Of a DNA stretch of 64,000 nucleotides, positions 1 through 8,621 are shown piece by piece. Position numbers and translations under genes: made by a program. The first letter of the stretch is position 1, and every line of letters begins with the position of its first letter. The notes under the pieces are model-generated. The model made no database searches. It worked only from the letters and a program-made list of their open reading frames with translations, and had not been told where the DNA came from. The DNA comes from an uncultured Marmoricola sp. GTDB lineage: Bacteria > Actinomycetota > Actinomycetes > Propionibacteriales > Nocardioidaceae. The stretch is from NCBI GenBank assembly GCA_937868075.1, contig CALMLL010000052.1, positions 1 through 64,000 on the forward strand, read 5' to 3'.

Positions 1-353
1 GGGCCGGCGCCCTCCCCATGATCACCGCGGTCATCGCCGCGATCTTGACCCCGCTGAGTTCGGCGACCGGTGAGGACCTCGAGCACGCGGTCGGGGAGCC
101 CGGGTTCGATCACGCCGAACTGGGCGAGATGCTGATCTGGTTCACTCTGCCGCTAGCTCTTCTTGCCGTACTCGGTTGGTGGCTCAACCGCAAAAGTGGA
201 TCCAGCGTCAAGATGGCAAACATCCTGGGCTGGGTGGCAGCGTTGGTCGGCGTCGGTGCCCTAGTGGTCGTGGGCCTCATTGGTCACACCGGTGCCCAGT
301 CGGCTTGGTGTGGTCAGAACCCTGGCTTTGTGAAGTGCCAAACCGGCGACTGA
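1..353 (+). CDS. C-terminal part of a small membrane protein (DUF2231-like), 5' truncated
   Basis: The reading frame is already open at the window edge (first full codon at 3), so the N-terminus is probably missing; an internal ATG lies at 18. What remains has two clear hydrophobic segments (around IWFTLPLALLAVLGWWL and LGWVAALVGVGALVVVGLI) and ends in GHTGAQSAW. That ending resembles the last transmembrane segment and GHxGAxAVW-like end of DUF2231 membrane proteins. This family assignment is recalled by eye and moderate at best. The last 77 nt overlap, tail to tail, the 3' end of the sulfotransferase gene on the other strand. Confidence 0.45.
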   Translation, partial: AGALPMITAVIAAILTPLSSATGEDLEHAVGEPGFDHAELGEMLIWFTLPLALLAVLGWWLNRKSGSSVKMANILGWVAALVGVGALVVVGLIGHTGAQSAWCGQNPGFVKCQTGD

Positions 354-1497
354 CCCTGGCCCAGACGAAACGCCCTCGCACCTCGTCCTCGGTCAGGCCG
401 TAGTCGGCGAGGTCGTAGCGGTGCGAGGGCCGTTTTGCGCCCTGGCGAGACTCGGCGTCGATCTGCCTCACGGCAGCATCGACCTCGGGCGTCCAGTCCA
501 GCCCGAACGCGTCGTAGATCCCGGCGGTCGTGGCCACCGGGTCGGCCACGAAGTCGGAGTAGTCCACGTCGACGAACTGTGCGGCCGGGTAGGCAGATCG
601 GGCGCTGGCGAACCGCTGCGCCGACCTGGCCAGCATGTCGAGTTGGGTCCGGCCGATCCGCTCGCCGACGAACACCGTCGACCACCCTTTCGTCGCCTCG
701 GCGCTCAATGAGCAGGCCGAGGCGATCGCGGTCACCGGGTCGCGATGGGTCTGCACCACCAAGGCGTCGGGATAGACCGCCATCAGCGCATCGAGAGCGA
801 CGAGGTGGGACGGGTTCTTCAACACCCACCGCTTCTCGGTGTCGTTGAGGCCAACCAGTTGAAGGTTGCGGCGATGGCGAAGGTAGGCCGGGGTCCAGTC
901 GGCCTCGGCCAGCCATTGGCTGTAGTCGGGGATGTAGGCCAGCGACTCGAAACTGATCGATCGTCCCGACTGTCGAAGCACCCGCCAGCACTCTTCGACG
1001 CTGGCCGCGTCCATGAAGTGGATGCCCATGAACTCCGGGTTGCTGACGTGGTGGTCGGCGTACGCCGCATGGAGGTGGGCATAGATCGGGTTGTCGGCCC
1101 AGGTGTCTCGTGGTGGGCGCGGCATCGGCACCTCGGTCAGCCACAACTCCAGTCCCTGGTGCCGGGGGTCCGCGGTCAACAGGCGGTGCAGTGCCGTGGT
1201 GCCGGTGCGGGGGAGTCCGGTCACGAAGATGGGACGCTCGATGCGCACCTCGGCATGGGCCGGGTTGTCCTTGAATCCCTGCTCGGCCACCAGTCGGCTC
1301 ACCAGCGCCGACTTGATCTGGGCGCGTTGCACGTAGTGGCCCACCGGGGTCAGGCCGCCGTGTTCGGCGAGGTCGTCGCAGAGGAGGCGCAGCCCCTCCT
1401 CGTGGTCGGTGCCGCCGAAGTCGCTCAAGCCGGTGCTGCGGCGGGCGGCCTCGGCAATGTCGTCGTAGGTGCCCAGGTCGGGGCGGGTGCGGGTCAT
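277..1497 (-). CDS. Sulfotransferase family protein (P-loop, PAPS-type)
   Basis: A 406-residue cytoplasmic protein. The motif GLPRTGTTALHRLL near residue 94 is the 5'-phosphosulfate-binding P-loop of PAPS-dependent sulfotransferases, and THRDP near residue 250 fits the 3'-phosphate-binding region. It belongs to the actinobacterial family often found in steroid and lipid gene clusters; the acceptor is unknown. CGGAG stands 8 nt before the ATG. It is the last gene of a four-gene minus-strand operon (LLM oxidoreductase, DUF1214, SDR, sulfotransferase). The C-terminus after DYGLTEDEVRGRF is basic and low-complexity and runs 77 nt into the antisense of the neighbouring gene, so the original stop may have been lost. 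Confidence 0.85.
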   Translation of the reverse strand: MTRTRPDLGTYDDIAEAARRSTGLSDFGGTDHEEGLRLLCDDLAEHGGLTPVGHYVQRAQIKSALVSRLVAEQGFKDNPAHAEVRIERPIFVTGLPRTGTTALHRLLTADPRHQGLELWLTEVPMPRPPRDTWADNPIYAHLHAAYADHHVSNPEFMGIHFMDAASVEECWRVLRQSGRSISFESLAYIPDYSQWLAEADWTPAYLRHRRNLQLVGLNDTEKRWVLKNPSHLVALDALMAVYPDALVVQTHRDPVTAIASACSLSAEATKGWSTVFVGERIGRTQLDMLARSAQRFASARSAYPAAQFVDVDYSDFVADPVATTAGIYDAFGLDWTPEVDAAVRQIDAESRQGAKRPSHRYDLADYGLTEDEVRGRFVWARVSRRFGTSQSQGSDHTKPTGHRCDQ

Positions 1498-1521
1498 GCG
1501 TGTGTTCTCCGGGATGGTCGT

Positions 1522-2304
1522 CTAGTAGGAGTGGAACTCGCCGCAACTGACATCCAACGTCACCCCGGAGACCGCCGAGGCCAGGTCGGAGGCCAGGAAG
1601 AGCGCGGCCCGAGCCACTTCTTCGGGGGTGGCCAGCCGCTTGAGGTCTGTCTTGTCGGCGATCTCGCGATAGATGTCGTCATGGGTGAGCCCGCGCTCGC
1701 TGGCCATCCAGTCGAAGTAGGCCTTGTTGACGTCCTCGTAGATCCAACTCGGCGCCACCGAATTGACCCTGATGCCACGAGCGCCGAGTTCGGTGGCCAG
1801 AGCCGATGCCAGGTGCACCAGTGTGCCCTTGGTCAGTTTGTAGCCGCCGAACTCGGGCTGGCTCTGACGCAGGACTGCGGAGTTGATCATCAGGATCGAC
1901 CCCTGGGTCGCGGCCAGGGCGTCGGCGAAGAGGCGGGAGAGCCGCAGTGGCGCCCAGGCGTTTGTCTCCATGGCGGTGCGCAGTGAGTCCAAGGGCAACG
2001 TGGTCAGCGGGTCCATCGGCGGGATCGCGAAGGCGTTGTGGATCAGACAGTCCACCTTCCCGAACTCGGCCAGCGCAGCCTCGACGAGGGCCTCGCAGGC
2101 GGCCTCGTCGGTGATGTCGGTGGGTACGACGAGAGCCCGGCGTCCGTGCGCGCGGACCTCCTCAGCCATGGCCTCGAGCCGTTTGGGCGTGCGCGAGGCG
2201 AGCACCAGGTCGGCCCCCATCGCGGCGGCCTCGGCGCCCAGGGAGCGGCCGAGTCCGGGGCCAACCCCGGAGAGGACGATGACTTTGTCGGTGAGCAGGT
2301 TCAA
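1522..2304 (-). CDS. SDR-family NAD(P)-dependent oxidoreductase
   Basis: Short-chain dehydrogenase of 260 residues, the usual SDR length. Visible are the nucleotide-binding GVGPGLG near the N-terminus, a D at the end of the second strand region, NSA with the catalytic Ser, and YKLTK with the catalytic Tyr and Lys. I chose the TTG at 2304: it overlaps the TGA of the upstream gene, has GAAGGA at proper distance, and puts the Rossmann motif at the expected position. A longer open frame upstream reads only as low-complexity Arg/Pro sequence. The substrate is probably a hydroxysteroid or related CoA-type intermediate, inferred only from the KstR-like operator in front of the operon. Confidence 0.88.
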   Translation of the reverse strand: MNLLTDKVIVLSGVGPGLGRSLGAEAAAMGADLVLASRTPKRLEAMAEEVRAHGRRALVVPTDITDEAACEALVEAALAEFGKVDCLIHNAFAIPPMDPLTTLPLDSLRTAMETNAWAPLRLSRLFADALAATQGSILMINSAVLRQSQPEFGGYKLTKGTLVHLASALATELGARGIRVNSVAPSWIYEDVNKAYFDWMASERGLTHDDIYREIADKTDLKRLATPEEVARAALFLASDLASAVSGVTLDVSCGEFHSY

Positions 2305-3485
2305 CTGAGCATCCTTCGGGCGATGCCGACCTTGCGCGCCTCGATGCGGGCGGTGTAGTCGGCGGGGGTGATCTGGTGGTCGGCGGCATAGGGCAGGTGA
2401 TCGGCCAGAGCGGCGAACGGGACGACCTCGGCCCGAGGGCCGTCCGCAGCGGTCAGCGGGGAGTCGAGACGCTGCCAGCGCAACATCATCACCCCTTGGG
2501 GATGACCGCACGTCTCCAGCCAGTTCGCAACGTGCGGGTCGCGTTGGCTGATCACGTAGCGGAAGAAGCCGTCAGGATCGGCCACCGATTGGGACTTGTT
2601 GAGCGAGGTCTGGTGGTGCTCGTAGTCGGTCGAGACGTACCACCGACTGCCGATCTGGATGGCCTGGTAGGGGCACGGCGCCACCGGAACGGTCACGATC
2701 ATCGCCTCGTCCTCGGCCAGTGAGTAGTGGCCGATCGAGGAGAACTGTGAAGCCAGTCCGCCGGGGGTCGAGGCCGGCACCGTCAGGGTGTTCACCGGCT
2801 CCTTGTAGGTGAACCACTCCGGGAAAGCGAACCAGGTGTTGATCCGACCCACCAGCATCTTGGCCGCCACCGAATACCTCTTCGCGATCGCTTCGACCGA
2901 GACCGCTGGCCGCTGCTGACCGACGGTGTCGAGGCGCTGGATCCACAAGGTCCCGCGGTCCTGGCCCACCCAGTCGTCGTACACCTCGCGGATGATGAGG
3001 GTCTTGCCGCCGTGGCCGGCCTTGAGGTGCCAGGAGAACGTGCCGTCTTCGTCGATCTCGAGTTCGCGGTCGTCGAAGGCGGCCACTGACCCGGGGGCGC
3101 CCTCCGCGGAGTAGGTGCCGTCCATGACTTGGAAGGACAGGTCTGTCGTCGTACCCCTCCGGCCGGTGACGAGGTAGTCACCCTCGGGGTCGAGGTGGGC
3201 GGTGAAGTAGAGGGCGTCGGGGTTGTCCAGTCCTTGACGGGCGTATTGGTGGGTCGGGTTGATCAGCACCGGGTGGGCAAGGTCGTAGTCGAAGGCCATC
3301 TGGATGCACGAGCGGATGCTCCCGGCGAGATAGTCGTAGCCCTCGGCGCGGTCCTGGGCGCTGCACTCGAACGGTGGGTTGTCGATGAGACGCTGCGCCT
3401 CGGTGATCGCCTCTCGCAGCGGCGCGCTGACGTCGACGGCAGGTGTGTGGGACACCGCTGTCTCAGACACCGGTGTTTCAGACAC
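2301..3485 (-). CDS. DUF1214 domain protein
   Basis: 394 residues, GTG start, overlapping the upstream gene by 8 nt and the downstream SDR by 4 nt, so translation is coupled. The centre (NPDALYFTAHLDPEGDYLVTG, then LSFQVMDGTYS) is typical of DUF1214/DUF1254-type soluble proteins. Function is not established. Proteins of this family sit in mycobacterial cholesterol gene clusters next to an SDR and a sulfotransferase (Rv3531c-Rv3529c as I remember them), the same order as here. No signal peptide or membrane segment is apparent. Confidence 0.72.
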   Translation of the reverse strand: MSETPVSETAVSHTPAVDVSAPLREAITEAQRLIDNPPFECSAQDRAEGYDYLAGSIRSCIQMAFDYDLAHPVLINPTHQYARQGLDNPDALYFTAHLDPEGDYLVTGRRGTTTDLSFQVMDGTYSAEGAPGSVAAFDDRELEIDEDGTFSWHLKAGHGGKTLIIREVYDDWVGQDRGTLWIQRLDTVGQQRPAVSVEAIAKRYSVAAKMLVGRINTWFAFPEWFTYKEPVNTLTVPASTPGGLASQFSSIGHYSLAEDEAMIVTVPVAPCPYQAIQIGSRWYVSTDYEHHQTSLNKSQSVADPDGFFRYVISQRDPHVANWLETCGHPQGVMMLRWQRLDSPLTAADGPRAEVVPFAALADHLPYAADHQITPADYTARIEARKVGIARRMLS

Positions 3486-4350
3486 GGTGGATCACCGACT
3501 CGGCGAAGCGTTCCAGGTGCTCGATCTTGGTGGCCAACGGTTCGGTGTCGGCGCCTGTGATGTAAGGCAGGCGGAACCCCACGATCGCATCGGTCACGCC
3601 CTTGTCGGCCAGGCGGCGTACGCCGTCGGGGGAGTAGGCGTCGTAGGAGATCGCGTGCACCTGGAAGTCATCGCGGGTGTCGCCCTCGGCGCGGCGGATC
3701 TCGGCGAGGCGGGCTAGGAGGCGATCGAGTTCCTCTCCGTCGCCGCCGGCATGCATCCAGCCGTCGCCCTTCAGCACGGCTCGTTTGAGGGCCGCATCGG
3801 AGTGCCCCCCGACCAGCAGCGGGATCGGTTGGGACGGTGCCGGGGTCTGCTTCATCGCGGCGAGGGTGAAGAACTCGCCTTCGTAGGAGAAGTAGTCGCC
3901 GGTGGTCAGCCCACGCAGGATGTCGATGCACTCATCCATCCGCTTTCCGCGTCGCTCCCAAGGCACTCCCATGGCAAGGAAGTCCTCGGGCCACGGCGAG
4001 AGCCCGATGCCCAGGCCGAGGCGGTTGCCGGACAGGAAGGCCACCGAACTGGCCTGCTTGGCCACCAGCACCGGTGGGCGGACCGGAAGTTTGAGCACGA
4101 ACGGGGTGAACCGCAGGGTGGAGGTGTGCGCGGCTAGCCACGTGACCAGGGTCATCGTTTCGATGAACTCCTTGTCCTCGAGGAACTCGCGGTCGCCGGC
4201 GTCGGTGTAGGGGTACGTCGTGTCGGACTCACGGGGGTAGATCAGCGAGTCGGCCACCGTCATCGAGGTGTAACCAGAAGCCTCGGCGGCCTGAGCCAGC
4301 GGGGCGTAGTAGGTGGCGTGCGTCATCGCTTCGGCATAGGTGAACCGCAT
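3478..4350 (-). CDS. LLM-class F420-dependent oxidoreductase
   Basis: 290 residues with the luciferase-like TIM-barrel pattern: MRFTYAEA start, GNRLGLGIGLSPW in the middle and PIPLLVGGHSDAALKRA near residue 185. Such enzymes use reduced F420 (or FMN) to reduce or oxidise organic substrates; the substrate is unknown. It is the first gene of the four-gene operon. The start codon lies 6 nt after the box TAGTAT, and a KstR-like palindrome overlaps that box, so the mRNA is probably leaderless and repressed by a KstR-type regulator. Confidence 0.82.
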   Translation of the reverse strand: MRFTYAEAMTHATYYAPLAQAAEASGYTSMTVADSLIYPRESDTTYPYTDAGDREFLEDKEFIETMTLVTWLAAHTSTLRFTPFVLKLPVRPPVLVAKQASSVAFLSGNRLGLGIGLSPWPEDFLAMGVPWERRGKRMDECIDILRGLTTGDYFSYEGEFFTLAAMKQTPAPSQPIPLLVGGHSDAALKRAVLKGDGWMHAGGDGEELDRLLARLAEIRRAEGDTRDDFQVHAISYDAYSPDGVRRLADKGVTDAIVGFRLPYITGADTEPLATKIEHLERFAESVIHRV

Positions 4351-4356
4351 CGCTCG

Positions 4357-4362
4357 ATACTA
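4357..4362 (-). promoter_or_regulatory. -10 box, leaderless LLM-oxidoreductase mRNA
   Basis: TAGTAT on the minus strand ends 6 nt before the ATG at 4350, leaving no room for a ribosome binding site. It overlaps the first two bases of the KstR-type operator. Confidence 0.5.
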
Positions 4363-4374
4363 GAACGTGTTCTA
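4361..4374. promoter_or_regulatory. KstR-type operator between divergent genes
   Basis: TAGAAC-GT-GTTCTA is a perfect 6-bp inverted repeat with a 2-nt spacer and fits the published KstR motif TnnAACnnGTTnnA at every fixed position. The symmetry extends one more base on each side (C at 4360, G at 4375). It overlaps the -10 box of the minus-strand operon and lies 22 nt before the plus-strand SnoaL-like gene. No kstR gene is in the window. Confidence 0.75.
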
Positions 4375-4395
4375 GATCCATGCCAGAGTGGGGGC

Positions 4396-4818
4396 ATGGA
4401 CGTCACCGAACTCGCCGATCGACTAGCCATCGCCGACCTGCTGACCGCCTACACCCGCGCGGTCGACACCGGGAACTTCGAGGCGTTGCACGAGGTCTTC
4501 ACCCCGGACGCGGTCATGGACTACTCCTCGGTGGGGGGACCGGTCGGCCCACCGGCCGAGGTGGTGCCCTGGGTGGCGGAGGGACTGGCCGGCTTCGCCA
4601 GGGTCCAACACCTGCTCGGCCAACTCGATGTCCGGCTCGACGGCGATCGGGCCGAGGTGACGGCGTACTTCACCAATCCGATGGTGGCCGTTGCCCCCGA
4701 CGGCACCGAGTCTCTCTTCGAATGTGGCGGTTACTACCACCACCGACTGATCAAGACCGCTGCAGGATGGCGCTCGGTCAGCCTGGTCGATGACGTGCTC
4801 TGGTCACGAGGCTTCTGA
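4396..4818 (+). CDS. Nuclear transport factor 2 / SnoaL-like protein
   Basis: 140 residues, the usual size for a single SnoaL-like alpha+beta barrel. The pattern MDVTELADRLAIADLLTAYTRAVDTGNFEALHEVFTPDAV is characteristic of this fold; members are ketosteroid-isomerase-like, hydratase-like or binding proteins. The ATG at 4396 is preceded by GAGTGGGGG and starts the conserved part; an in-frame ATG at 4318 would run through the operator and is rejected. Its position opposite the LLM operon across a KstR-type operator suggests a steroid-related role, which is inference. Confidence 0.75.
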   Translation: MDVTELADRLAIADLLTAYTRAVDTGNFEALHEVFTPDAVMDYSSVGGPVGPPAEVVPWVAEGLAGFARVQHLLGQLDVRLDGDRAEVTAYFTNPMVAVAPDGTESLFECGGYYHHRLIKTAAGWRSVSLVDDVLWSRGF

Positions 4819-4887
4819 CCCGAGCCGACGCGGAGCCAGCGGTGGGTGCCTACGATGGAGCCCGAAACCGTCTCGGGAGGTGGTGGC

Positions 4888-5418
4888 ATGCACGACGGCA
4901 CCCCAACGCGGGCCGAGCTCACCTCGGCGCTGCTCAAGGTCTTGGCGCTCGCTCTCGTGATCGGCCTGGGCCTGGGCTTCGGGATGTACGCCGTGATCCG
5001 GGCCAGCGGCCTGGGTGAGTCCTCCTCGCCGGTGATCGCTACGGGATCCTCCACAGCCAAGCCGTTGCCGACCACCGCGATCACGCCCACGCCATCGCAG
5101 AGGCCCAGCGCGAGTCGGTCGCCCACCGCGGCCCCCCCGCCCAAGAACCGCATCCAACTGGTCGCCACCCCCAAACGGGTAGGCCCTGGCCAACGCATCA
5201 ACCTCACCGGCAATTTCCCGGGCAGCGACGGCGCTGTGCTGGCGGTGCAACGGCGCGAGGCCGGCCGCTGGGTCCCATTCGCAGGCATCAGCACGACGGT
5301 GCGTGGAGGTGCCTTCGCGACGTACATCCTGACCACCCGCACCGGCCAGCAGGCCTTCCGGGTGTCCCTGGTCGGTGGCCGCTTGACCTCCAACCCGGTG
5401 CGGGTGCAGGTCGGCTGA
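4888..5418 (+). CDS. Membrane-anchored protein with C-terminal beta domain
   Basis: 176 residues. A single hydrophobic segment near residues 15-38 (VLALALVIGLGLGFGMYAV) is followed by a Ser/Thr/Pro-rich linker and a C-terminal domain of about 80 residues (QLVATPKRVGPGQRINLTG, then VQRREAGRWVPF) that reads like an Ig-like or carbohydrate-binding beta-sandwich outside the cell. GGGAGGTGG lies 8 nt before the ATG at 4888; an earlier ATG at 4846 in the same frame lacks such a signal. It converges on the MFS gene with a 2-nt gap. I do not recognise the family. Confidence 0.6.
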   Translation: MHDGTPTRAELTSALLKVLALALVIGLGLGFGMYAVIRASGLGESSSPVIATGSSTAKPLPTTAITPTPSQRPSASRSPTAAPPPKNRIQLVATPKRVGPGQRINLTGNFPGSDGAVLAVQRREAGRWVPFAGISTTVRGGAFATYILTTRTGQQAFRVSLVGGRLTSNPVRVQVG

Positions 5419-5420
5419 CG

Positions 5421-6617
5421 TTAGGCCGCCGCGAGGCGAGCGCGGCGGCGTCGTTCGGACCGCGAGACCCACCACGCCACCCACCCCGCGGAGGCGACCG
5501 TCGCCGCCCCGGTGGCCAAGCAGGCGACTCCCAGAGGTAGGGCCGCGACCAGGGCGCTCACTCCGGCTGGTCCTCCGGAGTTGCCCACGTCGCTGCACAA
5601 CCGCCAGGCGCCGAGGAACTGCGCCCGCCCGACAGTGGGGGCGTTGTCGGCTCCCAGCGTCATCACGATGCCTGAGGCCAGACCGTTGCCGACCGCCATG
5701 AAGAGCGCCACCACCAGCAGGGCGGCGAACGTCTGGGTGAGGGGTACGCCGGCGACCCCGGCACCCAACACCGCGACACAGGCTGTGGCCACCCCGGTGC
5801 GGCCGAAGGTGTCCATGATCCAACCTGAGGGATAGAAGAGGGCCAGGTCGACGGCAGCAGCGATCCCCAGCAGCAGCGAAGCCGCGGCCGCAGAGAGGCC
5901 GATGTGGTGGGCCCACAACGGCACCACCAGCATCCGGATCTGACGCGTGCCGGAGATGATCAGCACGGCGCTGCCGACGGTGACCAGGGTGTGGCGATGG
6001 CGGCGCAGCACCTGAGAGAGGTGGGTCGGTTCGACATCGCGGGAGGCCGGCACGTCGGGGATCAGTGCCGAGGCCAGGGCGGCCAGTAGCGAGGCGACTG
6101 CGGCTAGGGCGAACACTGCAGCCAGGCCGAAGCGATGGATGACCGCGGCACCCAGCAGTGGACCGATCAGCATGCCAAGGCGGTGGGACCCGCCCAGCAG
6201 CGACATCGCTCGTGCCCGGCGGTCGATCGGCACCACGTCGATGAGGAACGACTGCCGGGCCAGCAGATAGACCGACCAGGTGGCGCCGCTGAGCAGAGCG
6301 GTGATTGCCAGGGCCACTAGGGATTCGGTCCGCCAGCCGACCACCATGGCCGCAGCGTCGATCAACCCCGCGACCACGAGTGCGCGACGCTCACCGAGCC
6401 GCGCGACCGCGGTGCCGGAGGGCAAGGACGACAACAGCGAACCGACGCCGAAGACGGCCACCACAAGTGCGGCGACGTCGGGCGTGGCACCCAGATCGAG
6501 GGCTCTGATCGCCAGTACGGCGAGCACCGCACCATGTCCGGAGGAGGCCGCCACCGCAGGGGCGTAGGCCGGAAGTAGGAGCGGTGCCCAGGAGAACCCC
6601 GATCGGCTCGGGCTCAA
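5421..6617 (-). CDS. MFS transporter
   Basis: 398 residues with about 12 hydrophobic segments in two halves. The loop after the second segment (PSGTAVARLGERR) matches the major facilitator motif A, and GRTGVATACVAVLGAG marks the start of the second half. The substrate cannot be told; the type resembles drug or small-molecule efflux pumps. The TTG start overlaps the TGA of the aldo/keto reductase upstream (TTGA), so the two are translated together. Confidence 0.8.
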   Translation of the reverse strand: MSPSRSGFSWAPLLLPAYAPAVAASSGHGAVLAVLAIRALDLGATPDVAALVVAVFGVGSLLSSLPSGTAVARLGERRALVVAGLIDAAAMVVGWRTESLVALAITALLSGATWSVYLLARQSFLIDVVPIDRRARAMSLLGGSHRLGMLIGPLLGAAVIHRFGLAAVFALAAVASLLAALASALIPDVPASRDVEPTHLSQVLRRHRHTLVTVGSAVLIISGTRQIRMLVVPLWAHHIGLSAAAASLLLGIAAAVDLALFYPSGWIMDTFGRTGVATACVAVLGAGVAGVPLTQTFAALLVVALFMAVGNGLASGIVMTLGADNAPTVGRAQFLGAWRLCSDVGNSGGPAGVSALVAALPLGVACLATGAATVASAGWVAWWVSRSERRRRARLAAA

Positions 6618-7459
6618 TCAGGGATCCAGTCGAACGTGTCCGGGTTGGGCCCAACCCGCCCTGGTTCGCCGCGGTCGAGGTCCGAGATCGCCGCCATCTC
6701 GGCGGCCTCCAGGGCGAAGTCGAAGATCGCCGCGTTCTCACGCATGCGCTCGGAGTGGGTCGACTTCGGGAAGACGATGTCGCCGCGTTGTACATGCCAG
6801 CGCAAGGCGACCTGAGCCGGGGTGCGGCCCAAGCGATCGGCGATGCCTTGGATGGTGGCGTCCTCGCCCACCTTGCCCCGCGCGATCGGCGACCACGCCT
6901 CAACCAGCGTGCCCTGGCCGAGCGAGGCCCTGCGGGCCGCTTCGTTGGTGAAGAAGGGGTGCACCTCGATCTGGTTCACCGCAGGGATCACCGAAGTCTC
7001 GGCCGCCAGGCGAGCCAGGTGCGCGGGCTGGAAGTTGCTCACGCCGATCGACCGGGCTCGACCTTCGCGTTGGAATTCGATCAAGGTGTTCCAAGTGGAG
7101 ACGTAGTCGCCGTCGTACCTCGTGGGCAGCGGCCAGTGGATCAAGAAGAGGTCGACGTAGTCGACGCCGAGGCGTTGCAGCGACTCATCGAAGGATCGGC
7201 GGGCGTCCTCGGGCCGGTGGAAGCCGTTGTTGAGTTTGGTGGTGATGTAGACGTCCTCACGCGCCAGTCCCGACTGGGCCAACGCCTGCCCGACGCCGGA
7301 CTCGTTGCGATACATCTGGGCGGTGTCGATGTGGCGATACCCGACCGCGAAGGCCTCGAGCACGACCGCCGCGGTCTCCTCCGGGGCGACCTGGAAGACG
7401 CCGAAGCCCAGTTGGGGGATGGTGTGGGTGTCGTTGAGGGTGAGGTTCGGGATGCTCAT
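6614..7459 (-). CDS. Aldo/keto reductase
   Basis: 281 residues, the length of the 2,5-diketo-D-gluconate reductase branch. The catalytic set is visible: Asp and Tyr in DTAQMYRNE, Lys in TTKLNN, His in LIHWP. The NADPH site shows as GVSNF and the C-terminal IVFPKSTHSERMREN. It reduces carbonyls with NADPH; the physiological substrate is unknown. It overlaps the MFS gene downstream by 4 nt, so a pair for metabolite detoxification and export is conceivable but not shown. Confidence 0.87.
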   Translation of the reverse strand: MSIPNLTLNDTHTIPQLGFGVFQVAPEETAAVVLEAFAVGYRHIDTAQMYRNESGVGQALAQSGLAREDVYITTKLNNGFHRPEDARRSFDESLQRLGVDYVDLFLIHWPLPTRYDGDYVSTWNTLIEFQREGRARSIGVSNFQPAHLARLAAETSVIPAVNQIEVHPFFTNEAARRASLGQGTLVEAWSPIARGKVGEDATIQGIADRLGRTPAQVALRWHVQRGDIVFPKSTHSERMRENAAIFDFALEAAEMAAISDLDRGEPGRVGPNPDTFDWIPD

Positions 7460-7501
7460 GGCCCCATGACACCACGCCTGGTCAAGGTCGGTGATAGGTG
7501 C

Positions 7502-8572
7502 CTAGTCCGTGAACTCGTCGATGTGCCGGGTCACCGTGTCGCCCTTCGTGCTGAACCACACGAAGTACTTCTCACCGAGCACGAAATATGGGATCTCCCT
7601 GCTGGTGCCCCAGCGATAGATCTTGTCGTCGATGCCGGGCTGGACCAGGTAGCCAGGCTGGGCATCCTTGTCGTCGATCCAGGCTGCCCGTGGACCGGCG
7701 CTGCGAAGATAGGTGAAGGGTCGGCCTGCCGGAGCCTTGGCGAGGAGTCGCCGTGCCCCCGTTGGGCCGATCTGGTAGGCCGCCTCGTCGTCGTTCCACC
7801 CTCCCAGGCCGATCAGCCCACCGGGTTCGGTGACGGCGAGAAACTCCGGGGGCTCCAAGCCGTTATCGATGGTGAACGAAGTGGCCCCGGCGCAGACGAA
7901 GGTCGAAAACCCGCCCATCGGATTGGTCGCATAACACGCCGAGCCACCGGTTGCCGTTGGCAGGCCGGCGTTGTGGGCGATCACCCGCGGGCGACAGTGC
8001 GACGGATTGCAGCCCTTGAGTTGGGGCTGCCAGCGACCGTGCCGTTTCTCCGGCAAGGCCCAAAGCAGTTGATTGCTTGAAACCGCGACGTTGGTCCATC
8101 CAAGGGTCCGTGCTGTGGGGCCCTGAAGCCGCCCGGTGTCATCGACGTAGGAGAGCTCGTTGCTCTCGAGATCGAGAAGGCCGATGCGGGCCCGCCGGGG
8201 CGTGGCCATTCCATGCACGCGCATTTCCACCCAGGCCAGCCATCGACCGTTCACCACCGCAGGGGCGGGACCCAACCGAATCATCCGGGTCAGCGTCGGG
8301 GCGGCGCCACCTTCGACGTCGCGCACTTCGATCGTCGAGCGTGTCCCATAGCGCACGGTCACCATCTGATCGCCGGTGAAGCCAAGGATCGTCGGCTCGG
8401 TGTCCCGGTTGAACTTCTCCGCGCGCACCTCGCGGGTGATCGCTGACAGCGGCAGCACCTTCGGGTCGGCGCTGGCGCGAGATGTGGGAGCAGTCGGCGA
8501 CGTGCACGCACCAGTGACCAACAGCGCCGCAACCAGCGGGCCGACGATCCGCAATCTGAGGAGGGGCCTCAT
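7502..8572 (-). CDS. Putative lipoprotein, beta-propeller-like
   Basis: 356 residues from the ATG at 8572. The N-terminus MRPLLRLRIVGPLVAALLVTGAC is a signal peptide with lipobox VTGAC, predicting a lipid-anchored exported protein. The body is rich in beta strands with repeated GxxxAW and WTNVA patterns and reads like a beta-propeller or WD-like fold, without a recognisable catalytic motif. A longer open frame to 8686 adds only sequence without signal-peptide character. Function unknown. Confidence 0.6.
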   Translation of the reverse strand: MRPLLRLRIVGPLVAALLVTGACTSPTAPTSRASADPKVLPLSAITREVRAEKFNRDTEPTILGFTGDQMVTVRYGTRSTIEVRDVEGGAAPTLTRMIRLGPAPAVVNGRWLAWVEMRVHGMATPRRARIGLLDLESNELSYVDDTGRLQGPTARTLGWTNVAVSSNQLLWALPEKRHGRWQPQLKGCNPSHCRPRVIAHNAGLPTATGGSACYATNPMGGFSTFVCAGATSFTIDNGLEPPEFLAVTEPGGLIGLGGWNDDEAAYQIGPTGARRLLAKAPAGRPFTYLRSAGPRAAWIDDKDAQPGYLVQPGIDDKIYRWGTSREIPYFVLGEKYFVWFSTKGDTVTRHIDEFTD

Positions 8573-8621
8573 GCCCTGATCCAACCACTGGTGCGACCGT
8601 CCGGTGCGGCAGCCAAGGCCA

